Virus record (IMG/VR): IMGVR_UViG_3300036832_000441
Coordinates: 1 to 37,303 of that record
Source: a virus
Strand: one strand, 5' to 3'
Length of the DNA stretch: 37,303 nucleotides
Part shown: one piece after another, positions 32,076 through 37,303 of the stretch
How the letters are laid out: every line of letters begins with the position of its first letter
How positions within the stretch are numbered: position 1 is the stretch's first letter
The notes under the pieces: model-generated
Databases searched by the model: none
The model's input: only the letters and a program-made list of their open reading frames with translations
What the model was told of the DNA's origin: nothing
Made by a program: the position numbers and the translations under genes

Positions 32076-32729
32076 ATGAGCGAGACGGGCACTGATGTGG
32101 TGCAGCGGCCCGCGATGCCGGAGGAGCTGCTGGAGGTCCGGCAGCTCGGGGACTGGCTGGCGAAGGCGGAGCGTGACGACCGCAGCCCGGAGTCGCTCGG
32201 CGCGGCGGCGGCGCTGCGGACGTACTACGCCCGCCAGTTGTTCGGCGTCGAGAACCCGCTGGCCGCGAACGAGTTGTCGTTCCACAAGGGGCGGCTGATC
32301 CCGTCGACGAAGCTGCTGCGGGCGCTGGCGTCGAAGCACGGCTTCCGGGTCGTGTCGATCGAGTGCGACGACGTCCACTGCATCGCGGCGGTGATCCGGA
32401 TGGACACCGGCGAGGAGCTGGGCCGGTCGCTGTTCACGATCGAGATGGCGCAGCGGCAGGGCCTCGTCCGCGACGGCTCCGCGTACAAGAAGGTGCCCGA
32501 CCGGATGATGTGGGCCCGGGCGGCGAAACGGGCCCTGGACGAGTTCGCGCCCGAGGCGATGCTCGGCGTCGCCGCCCGCGACGAGGGCGAGTACGAGGAG
32601 CCGCCCGAGAGCTACGTCGAGGCCGAGCACGTCGAGCTCGAGCCGGAGCCGGACGAGCGCGAGCGGTGGGAGGCCGAGCACGAGTTCAGCCAGGACGACG
32701 ACATCCCGTTCACGGAGGAGGAAGCATGA
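32076..32729 (+). CDS. RecT-like single-strand annealing protein
   Basis: A 217-residue protein after GAGAGGAGG. The layout matches RecT-family recombinases: LADWL-type N-terminal helices, NELSFHKGRLIPSTKLLRAL ('i.v..Grp..sa.lm.al' segment), HGFRVVSIECDD, then GSAYKKVPDRMMWARAAKRA and LDEFAPEAMLGV, the 'P..M...RA.s...R...Pd...G' motif. The last 45 residues are an acidic tail ending DIPF-TEEEA. It would anneal ssDNA at replication forks or breaks. No exonuclease partner is seen next to it. Confidence 0.68.
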   Translation: MSETGTDVVQRPAMPEELLEVRQLGDWLAKAERDDRSPESLGAAAALRTYYARQLFGVENPLAANELSFHKGRLIPSTKLLRALASKHGFRVVSIECDDVHCIAAVIRMDTGEELGRSLFTIEMAQRQGLVRDGSAYKKVPDRMMWARAAKRALDEFAPEAMLGVAARDEGEYEEPPESYVEAEHVELEPEPDERERWEAEHEFSQDDDIPFTEEEA

Positions 32730-32965
32730 TCGAGCAAGACGAACGACTCGCGGCCGCGCAGGACAGGCTCGACCGGGCGCGGTACGCGGTCGCCGAACTG
32801 ACCAAGTCGTACCGGGTGATCAGCGACCTGCTCGCGGACGCGAAGGACCGCGAGCTCGCCGCGATGCTCGAGCTGGCCGACGCCCGCACCGAGCACAAGA
32901 TCGCCGACCTGCTCCAGATCACCGTGGAGCTCGACCCGACGGCGATCGCGGAGGCGGCGGCATGA
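32726..32965 (+). CDS. Small coiled-coil protein
   Basis: ATG 32726 overlaps the preceding stop after GGAGGAGG. The 79-residue product is one charged helix (LAAAQDRLDRARYAVAELTK, then DRELAAMLELADARTEHKIA) that should form a coiled coil. Translationally coupled on both sides; may assist the annealing protein, but there is no direct evidence. Confidence 0.6.
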   Translation: MIEQDERLAAAQDRLDRARYAVAELTKSYRVISDLLADAKDRELAAMLELADARTEHKIADLLQITVELDPTAIAEAAA

Positions 32966-33639
32966 ACCTGTCCACTGTCGAGATCCCGCGCGCCGCCGCC
33001 CGCGCCCGCGCAGCCGAGTACCGCCGCGCCGCCCGGGGGTCGAGCGATCCGCGTGAGCGGGCCGAGTTCGAGCAGATCGCCCGCGCCTACTCGGTCGCGG
33101 CCCGCGACGACGTCGCGATGATCGCGTTGAGCGAGACGATCAGGGCGGGCGGCACCGTCGTTCGCACCCTCACGTACGGCCGCAGCGACAACGAGCGCCG
33201 CGAGAACTGCCTCGTCCCCCGGCTGGCCGTGTGCACCTGGCGGGCGGCGTTCTGCTACACGGGCGGCGTCCAGCATGACGGGAGCGTCGAGTTCTCCGAC
33301 TCGTTGCGCCGCCGGTACGACTACCGCTCCGGCGTGATCAACGTCGAGGCCGGCTTCGACCTGCCGGACGGCTTCCAGGCCGCCAGGCGCGGAGTCGCGT
33401 CGGACTGGCACGCGTGGACGGCGATGGTGCCGATCGTGCCGCCCAGGCACCGGCCCGCCCGCGGCCTCGGCGACCGCCTCGTGCTGTGGGAGGCCGACGA
33501 CTGGACGTGGACGCAGGTGCCGGCGCCGCCCGGCGACCCGGCCCTGCTCAAGCACATCGGCGGCGACCTGTACGCCGTCGAGGCGGTCTGGAACCTGACC
33601 GAGCTCGAGCGGCTCGTCCTGAGCGGGAGACGGTCGTGA
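32962..33639 (+). CDS. Early-region hypothetical protein (225 aa)
   Basis: Starts at ATG 32962 with a 4-nt overlap. The N-terminal 60 residues are helical and basic (ARARAAEYRRAARGSSDPRE). The remainder is a beta-rich domain with many aromatics (LPDGFQAARRGVASDWHAWT, then DRLVLWEADDWTWTQVPAPP), which reads like a compact enzyme-type or binding domain. Residue pattern VPIVPPRHRPA suggests an exposed loop. Not recognised. Confidence 0.6.
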   Translation: MNLSTVEIPRAAARARAAEYRRAARGSSDPRERAEFEQIARAYSVAARDDVAMIALSETIRAGGTVVRTLTYGRSDNERRENCLVPRLAVCTWRAAFCYTGGVQHDGSVEFSDSLRRRYDYRSGVINVEAGFDLPDGFQAARRGVASDWHAWTAMVPIVPPRHRPARGLGDRLVLWEADDWTWTQVPAPPGDPALLKHIGGDLYAVEAVWNLTELERLVLSGRRS

Positions 33640-34097
33640 CGGGCCGGCCGTTGGCGCTGATGCTCGTGATTGCGCTCGGGTGCATGGTGGCGATCGCGGT
33701 GATCTGGACGACGGAGGCGCCGGGCGAGAACTACGGCACCGCGACGGCGAAGCAGCAGGCATTCGCGGAGCACGCGATCCACGCCTGGTTCGACCGGCAA
33801 GGCGCCGGCGCGGTCATGGCGTGCATCGCTCGGCGCGAGTCCGGGTTGACCGCGATCGCCTACAACGACGACGACGCCGCGAGAGGCGAGTCGGTCGCCG
33901 GGCTGTTCCAGATCAAGTGGCCGCTGTGGACGGCGAACAACCCGCGAGTTTCGTCTGAGTTCAAACGTTTCTGGCACGACCGCCGGGTGAGCTGGCAGGG
34001 CTTCCGGGCCCGCCTGGCCGACCCGGTCCAGTCGGTGCGGCTCGCCTACATCCTCTACCGCCACTCCGGCCTGCAACCGTGGGGAGGCGGCTGCTGA
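33636..34097 (+). CDS. Membrane-anchored lysozyme/transglycosylase-like protein
   Basis: GTG 33636 overlaps the previous stop and gives 153 residues. Residues about 6-24 (LALMLVIALGCMVAIAV) are a signal anchor; the Cys16 context (ALGC) is only a partial lipobox. The rest is a small lysozyme-like domain: MACIARRESGLTAIAYN with E68 as the likely acid, then SVAGLFQIKWPLW, the GxFQI motif, and VRLAYILYRHSGLQPWG at the end, typical of transglycosylases. It would act outside the membrane. Its place among early genes, away from lysin and tail, suggests a role in lysogens, wall remodelling or exclusion rather than lysis. Confidence 0.7.
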   Translation: MTGRPLALMLVIALGCMVAIAVIWTTEAPGENYGTATAKQQAFAEHAIHAWFDRQGAGAVMACIARRESGLTAIAYNDDDAARGESVAGLFQIKWPLWTANNPRVSSEFKRFWHDRRVSWQGFRARLADPVQSVRLAYILYRHSGLQPWGGGC

Positions 34098-34357
34098 GCG
34101 GGTTCGTCGCCCCACCGATCAAGCCGCCGCCGCGGCGGCTGCACGTCACGTCCGGCGCCGACTGGGACTACGGCCGGAACACGTCCGCTGTGCGGCCGCC
34201 GGCGCCGGGGGCGCTCAAGCGGGCCCTGGACGCGCTCGCCGAGCTGCGTGCACGCGACCCAGCGCTCGTCCGCTGGATCCTGGACGGCCACCCAACCCTG
34301 ACCGAGGCCGAACACGTCCGCCGCTTCGGCGGGCCGTACGAGAGGAGGAAGTCGTGA
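34079..34357 (+). CDS. Small hypothetical protein
   Basis: Reading from GTG 34079 gives 92 residues but overlaps the previous gene by 19 nt with no ribosome-binding site. A CTG at 34094, overlapping the stop as CTGA and preceded by GGGGAGG, is an attractive if rare alternative start. The protein is basic and Pro-rich at first (PPIKPPPRRLHVTSGADWDY), then helical (ALKRALDALAELRARDPALV). No family is recognised. Confidence 0.5.
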   Translation: MGRRLLSGFVAPPIKPPPRRLHVTSGADWDYGRNTSAVRPPAPGALKRALDALAELRARDPALVRWILDGHPTLTEAEHVRRFGGPYERRKS

Positions 34358-34596
34358 GGCTGCTCGTCTTCATGCGCGACGGGCGCACCGTCTACCGGCT
34401 CACCGGCCGCGGCACGCTGCGGAAGCTCTGCGCCGGCGAGCCGTGGGACGAGGACCCCGGCGCGATCGTGCAGCGCGGCATCTGGTCGCCGTCGCAGGAG
34501 AAGTACCGGTGGATCGGCGTCAAGCTCCGCCATCTCGCGAAGGGTTCGATCTCGGTCGTCGAGGAGGACTCGTACACGGAGACGCCGGCGCCTTGA
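34354..34596 (+). CDS. Small hypothetical protein (80 aa)
   Basis: GTG 34354 overlaps the previous stop after GAGAGGAGG. The product is mostly beta (RLLVFMRDGRTVYRLTGRGT, then WIGVKLRHLAKGSISVVEED). The next frame starts inside its stop (TTGA). Not recognised; part of the early operon. Confidence 0.55.
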   Translation: MRLLVFMRDGRTVYRLTGRGTLRKLCAGEPWDEDPGAIVQRGIWSPSQEKYRWIGVKLRHLAKGSISVVEEDSYTETPAP

Positions 34597-34784
34597 CCGC
34601 GCTGACGCCGGGCGTCCGGATCAAGGTGGTCGGCGTCGACGGCAAGCTCGGCCGGGTCGTGCGGATCGAGCGCAAGACCACGGTCGAGCCGCGCTGGAAC
34701 CGGTCGCCGGCGATGGTGGTGGTCGACTTCGACGACGGGCAGCGCCAGCTCGTGCTGGCGCACCGCGTCAGGATCGTCGAGTAG
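34593..34784 (+). CDS. Small SH3-like beta protein (63 aa)
   Basis: TTG 34593 overlaps the previous stop as TTGA. The chain LTPGVRIKVVGVDGKLGRVV, then MVVVDFDDGQRQLVLAHRVR, has the 'G..V.v.......G.V.......V.fddG......RvR' pattern of small SH3/KOW-like barrels. Such barrels may bind nucleic acid or protein. Two bases separate it from the replication gene. Confidence 0.5.
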   Translation: MTALTPGVRIKVVGVDGKLGRVVRIERKTTVEPRWNRSPAMVVVDFDDGQRQLVLAHRVRIVE

Positions 34785-34786
34785 CG

Positions 34787-35275
34787 GTGGCGAGGCAGCG
34801 GTGGATCATCGTCCCGAACTGGGACAGGTTCCAGCACTACCGCCGCCGCAACCCGATCTGGATCAAGATCTACACCGAGCTGCTCCACGACGACGCCTTC
34901 CGCGGACTCTCCCAGGGCGACCGCGGAGTGCTCGTAGGTATCTGGCTGCTGTACGCGAGCAAACGACGAGCTCTCCGCGAGGATACGGCGAGCCTCTCAC
35001 GAGAGCTCGGTATGCGAACAACGAGCGCACAACTCGCTCGGCTCAACCATGCGGGTTTCATCCACCTTTCTGCTAGCAACCCGCTAGCAAAATGCTCCAC
35101 GCGCGCGCGCGCGCGCTCGCGAGAAGAAGTACTACGTACTTCTAAAGAGGCCGCTAGCGCGACGCGCAGAAGGCGCGCGCCAGCGGCCAGCCAGAATGGC
35201 CCGCCGCCGTGCGAGGAGTGCGGAGTCGGCCAGGGCCTGCACTCCGCCGAGTGCTCGAAGGCCGGCGTCCGGTGA
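34787..35275 (+). CDS. Replication-initiator-like (DnaD N-terminal type winged helix) protein
   Basis: GTG 34787, 162 residues. The first ~90 residues (PNWDRFQHYRRRNPIWIKIY, then GVLVGIWLLYASKRRALRED and TASLSRELGM) are the winged-helix domain common to phage replisome organisers and DnaD-like proteins. About 95-135 are basic and low-complexity, and the end has CEECGVGQGLHSAEC, a Cys-rich knuckle. From about codon 55 to 125 codon choice changes sharply (many A/T-ending codons such as gta, cta, act, tct, aaa), which matches the cluster of DNA repeats described as a candidate origin. Confidence 0.6.
   Translation: MARQRWIIVPNWDRFQHYRRRNPIWIKIYTELLHDDAFRGLSQGDRGVLVGIWLLYASKRRALREDTASLSRELGMRTTSAQLARLNHAGFIHLSASNPLAKCSTRARARSREEVLRTSKEAASATRRRRAPAASQNGPPPCEECGVGQGLHSAECSKAGVR
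34967..35158 (+). other. Candidate replication origin inside the initiator gene
   Basis: This stretch holds a 9-bp inverted repeat CGAGCTCTC (34967-34975)/GAGAGCTCG (35001-35009). GCTAGC occurs three times (from 35072, 35083 and 35153; the first two share GCTAGCAA). It also has an alternating (CG)n run at about 35100-35122 and a perfect hairpin AGAAGTAC-TAC-GTACTTCT (35125-35143). It is less GC-biased than the rest of the gene. Lambdoid phages place their origin inside the initiator gene, so this may be the same arrangement; that is inference. Confidence 0.45.
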
Positions 35276-35350
35276 CCCGTCCTCGCGCGCCGCCCGGGAT
35301 CGCCTGCTCTGGCCAGCTATGTTCACGACCCATTCAACGAAGGGACCGAG

Positions 35351-35734
35351 ATGACCGTTCAAGCAGCGAAGCTCGTCAACCGCGACGTCTACGGCATCAC
35401 GTACGAGGGCGCGTCGGGCGAAGGGATCGTCCAGGTTCGGATGCAGAACCCCGAGACCGGCGACATCTCCACGACGCAGACGGTGAACGACGGGTCGTTC
35501 ACCGTCACGGTCGGCACCGACTACGAGGGCACGTCCGACATCGAGATCGTCGACGACGGCGGCCACACCGTCGACTCGGGCACGATCGTGTTCGGCGGCG
35601 AGGACCTCCCGGAGGCTCCGCCCGACCAGGAGAACGACCTGCGCCCGTCGCATCCGATCGTGATCCCGACGCCGCCGCCCGACGTCGTTGAGCCGCCGCA
35701 CGTCGAGCACCACGACGAGACCCAGTCCGAGTAA
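35351..35734 (+). CDS. Beta-rich hypothetical protein with Pro/His tail
   Basis: ATG 35351 after GAAGGGA, 127 residues. About 1-85 read as an immunoglobulin-like or BppU-like beta domain (YGITYEGASGEGIVQVRMQN, then DGSFTVTVGTDYEGTSDIEI). The C-terminus is disordered (PPDQENDLRPSHPIVIPTPP, then HVEHHDETQSE). Function unknown. It follows a 75-bp gap after the initiator gene. Confidence 0.55.
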   Translation: MTVQAAKLVNRDVYGITYEGASGEGIVQVRMQNPETGDISTTQTVNDGSFTVTVGTDYEGTSDIEIVDDGGHTVDSGTIVFGGEDLPEAPPDQENDLRPSHPIVIPTPPPDVVEPPHVEHHDETQSE

Positions 35735-35751
35735 TCGTCCAACGTGTCCGC

Positions 35752-35757
35752 TACGCT
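35752..35757 (+). promoter_or_regulatory. Possible leaderless promoter -10 box
   Basis: TACGCT (TAnnnT) ends seven bases before ATG 35765, where the conserved coding begins, with no ribosome-binding site. This is the third example of this layout in the window. Confidence 0.4.
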
Positions 35758-35764
35758 TCTGCTG

Positions 35765-36034
35765 ATGGGACGCCCGCGCAAAACACCGGAGCACCGCCTC
35801 CAGGCGGTGCCGATGCAGACGCAGGTCGACCTCCAGGTCGCCTGGCAGAAGTGGAGCCGGTCACGCGCGCAGGCGGACCGCGACCTCGACGCCCTCAAGG
35901 CGGAGGTCGCGGCCGCACTCGGCGAGGACGGCGTCTCCGTCCGCGACGTCGCGGCCGTGCTGTCGCTGTCGCCGTCGACGGTGCAGGAGCTCGTCCGCCC
36001 GCACCGCGCAGCTCGCGCAGCCCGAGCCGTCTGA
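35765..36034 (+). CDS. Helix-turn-helix DNA-binding protein
   Basis: Of the possible starts, ATG 35765 is preferred over GTG 35744 because of the -10 box spacing. The 89-residue product has a basic N-terminus (GRPRKTPEHRLQAVPM), a coiled helix (AWQKWSRSRAQADRDLDALK), and a C-terminal helix-turn-helix (VSVRDVAAVLSLSPSTVQEL, then VRPHR). Probable transcriptional regulator of early or lysogeny genes. Ends at a strong terminator. Confidence 0.65.
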   Translation: MGRPRKTPEHRLQAVPMQTQVDLQVAWQKWSRSRAQADRDLDALKAEVAAALGEDGVSVRDVAAVLSLSPSTVQELVRPHRAARAARAV

Positions 36035-36038
36035 GCAC

Positions 36039-36095
36039 AAAAAAAGGGGGCCGGTCGGCCGCCGGGGGGGAGTGGCGGCCGACCAGCCCCCTTTT
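36039..36095. terminator. Bidirectional intrinsic terminator (42-bp element, copy 2)
   Basis: A7 (36039-36045), then GGGGG, then GGTCGGCCGCC (36053-36063), loop GGGGGGGAGT, GGCGGCCGACC (36074-36084), AG, CCCCC and TTTT (36092-36095). The stem reaches about 20 pairs with one mismatch. The A-tract on one side and T-tract on the other make it a terminator for both strands, fitting its place between convergent genes ending at 36034 and 36123. Positions 36046-36087 are the reverse complement of 29270-29311. Confidence 0.88.
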
Positions 36096-36122
36096 CGCTC
36101 CTGTCACTCGACAGGCCGAAGG

Positions 36123-36593
36123 CTACTCGACGGGCTCGCCGAGCCCCGCCGTGTCCTCAGACGGCACCCGGTTGATGATCAACTGGAACGTCCAGTACCG
36201 GTAGCCGTCGAAGTCCATGTACGTGTACGTGTACGTCCGGCCGGTCTCCGGGTTCGTGTACGGCCGCTTGTAGCCGTGCTCGCGGATCTGAGCCCGGAAC
36301 CAGTCGTGCCACTCGACCGGCGGCGCCTCCGTCTTGCCGGCGCACGCCCGCCCGCGCATGGTGTATTCGTGCGGGAGCTTGTCGTACTCAGGCGACGTCG
36401 TCCTCTTCCAGCCCGCCATCGCCACGAACTGCTTGCGGCCGCCCGGAGGCCGAGGGCCCTGCTCGATCCGGAGCAGCTCGACGCCGGCGCGCTCCGCCGC
36501 CGCCTCGACCTCCTTCGCTACGTGCTCGTCGGTCGTGTCCGCGACGATCGTGACGTACGGCAGGAACGGCTTGACCAGCCGCCACCGCGTCAC
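36123..36593 (-). CDS. Minus-strand operon gene 3, hypothetical
   Basis: GTG 36593 overlaps the stop of the upstream minus-strand gene (GTGA), so a longer frame from 36641 is rejected. The 156-residue product starts RWRLVKPFLPYVTIVADTTD, has a strand-helix unit (EVEAAAERAGVELLRIEQGP), and ends in a Tyr-rich beta part (GRTYTYTYMDFDGYRYWTFQ). No family is recognised. Transcription would run leftward into the bidirectional terminator. Confidence 0.6.
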   Translation of the reverse strand: MTRWRLVKPFLPYVTIVADTTDEHVAKEVEAAAERAGVELLRIEQGPRPPGGRKQFVAMAGWKRTTSPEYDKLPHEYTMRGRACAGKTEAPPVEWHDWFRAQIREHGYKRPYTNPETGRTYTYTYMDFDGYRYWTFQLIINRVPSEDTAGLGEPVE

Positions 36594-36946
36594 GACGACA
36601 CCCGCAACTCGTCGAGGTCGAGCTCGTCGACGCCAAGCCACTTGGCGAGCGTCGCATGATCAGCCATCGCCGCGAGGACAACCTGCCCACCCGCGTAGCC
36701 GCCGATCCTGCGGACATCGCTTGACTTGACGTTCATCTGAGCGACCGTCGGGTACCGCTGCCGTTGCCTGTCGGCGGCGATCTTCACGCGATCAGCGTAC
36801 GTCTTGACGTTGACGTATCCGTACCGGTTGCCCTCGAAGTAGAGCCGGATCGTCCCGTTGGTGTCGAGGGCTCCGACGATGCCGGAGCCCTGGTCGATGT
36901 GCTCCCAGGCGACGGTGCCGGGGAGAGGCACGTAGACGTCGATCAT
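36590..36946 (-). CDS. Minus-strand operon gene 2, hypothetical
   Basis: ATG 36946 overlaps the stop of gene 1; 118 residues. The sequence IDVYVPLPGTVAWEHIDQGS, then GTIRLYFEGNRYGYVNVKTY, is beta-rich; the C-terminal third (HATLAKWLGVDELDLDELRV) is helical. No known family. Coupled by 4-nt overlaps on both sides. Confidence 0.6.
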   Translation of the reverse strand: MIDVYVPLPGTVAWEHIDQGSGIVGALDTNGTIRLYFEGNRYGYVNVKTYADRVKIAADRQRQRYPTVAQMNVKSSDVRRIGGYAGGQVVLAAMADHATLAKWLGVDELDLDELRVSS

Positions 36947-37254
36947 CGCTGGATCCTGTCGAGCGCGTCGCGGAGCGCGGCCGTCGCCGCGATCACGGTG
37001 TTCTGCGCGGCGACGACCTGGCGGGCGAGCTCGACGAGCTCGTCCTCCTCGGGCTCGCATTCCGCCGGCAGCGGCGGCGGCAGCTCGGCCTTCGTCGCGG
37101 CCGACGGGAGCGGCTCGTCGACCGGCCGCTCGGCCTTGCCGTTGCGGTGCTCTTCGCAGAGGCCGGCGTACATGCCGTAGCGGTTCGCCTCTTCGCCGCA
37201 GACACGGCACGGCACGGTCTTGCCGCGCGCGGCCATGCGTTCCGATTGCTTCAC
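36943..37254 (-). CDS. Minus-strand operon gene 1, zinc-knuckle coiled-coil protein
   Basis: GTG 37254 follows AGGAGG on the minus strand (about 37260-37265). The 103-residue protein has a zinc knuckle near the N-terminus (VPCRVCGEEANRYGMYAGLC, then EEH: C, C, C, H), a Pro-rich middle, and a C-terminal coiled helix (EDELVELARQVVAAQNTVIA). The promoter must lie to the right of 37254; the remaining 49 bp show no clear box. Confidence 0.6.
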   Translation of the reverse strand: MKQSERMAARGKTVPCRVCGEEANRYGMYAGLCEEHRNGKAERPVDEPLPSAATKAELPPPLPAECEPEEDELVELARQVVAAQNTVIAATAALRDALDRIQR

Positions 37255-37303
37255 GTCGACCTCCTGGTGGTCGTGGGGTAGCTGTCCGTTCTCGTCTTCG
37301 AAG

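Noticed and set aside
1-37303. Terminal direct repeat closing the genome
   Set aside because: The first and last ~60 bases share no visible overlap, so circularity or end type cannot be claimed.

Overview
This window is most of the genome of a temperate tailed phage with a contractile tail (myovirus type). The DNA is very GC-rich, codons end mostly in G or C, and ATG, GTG and TTG starts are mixed. Genes are packed end to end with ATGA/GTGA overlaps. Several genes have a TAnnnT -10 box only 6-7 nt from the start codon, which suggests leaderless mRNAs. This style fits a phage of a high-GC actinobacterium. The host genus cannot be named from the sequence.

Layout. 1-2.6 kb: two ParB-like proteins flank a Rossmann-like small protein and a damaged stretch holding the remains of a PAPS-reductase-family (IbrA/DUF3440-like) gene. 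2.6-12.6 kb: packaging and head genes (small and large terminase, portal, scaffold, major capsid protein, connectors), then tail terminator, sheath, tube and a tail-assembly chaperone pair that looks joined by a -1 ribosomal frameshift. 12.6-25.3 kb: tape measure, LysM protein, a baseplate hub carrying two peptidoglycan-hydrolase domains, spike-like protein, gp25-like wedge, baseplate J, tail protein I, and a 1341-residue collagen-repeat/beta-helix fibre. 25.3-27.0 kb: lysis region with an endolysin and several small membrane proteins, one on the opposite strand. 27.0-29.2 kb: a helix-turn-helix protein with a hydrophobic segment and an unusual beta-helix protein.

29.2-31.3 kb is the integration module: three hairpins, excisionase, tyrosine integrase, then a recognisable attP. 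The attP holds the 3' half of a tRNA-Val(CAC) gene (anticodon arm to discriminator base) flanked by two 23-bp direct repeats that differ at one base. Because attP is uninterrupted and phage genes continue on both sides, the sequence represents the excised or virion form rather than an integrated prophage. 31.3-36.0 kb: early genes, with a RecT-like annealing protein, a membrane-anchored lysozyme-like protein, and a DnaD/replication-initiator-like gene whose coding sequence holds a cluster of repeats and dyads that could be the replication origin. 36.0-37.3 kb: a strong bidirectional terminator, then a convergent three-gene operon on the minus strand.

The most notable signals are: the complete attP; a perfect 42-bp hairpin element present twice in opposite orientation (29.3 and 36.05 kb); a 138-bp ungapped duplication between the first ParB gene and an early gene (0.74 and 31.57 kb); the disrupted ParB/PAPS-reductase cassette with coding-like sequence on the opposite strand; and the candidate origin inside the replication gene. 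No CRISPR array, complete tRNA gene, rRNA gene or insertion sequence was seen.
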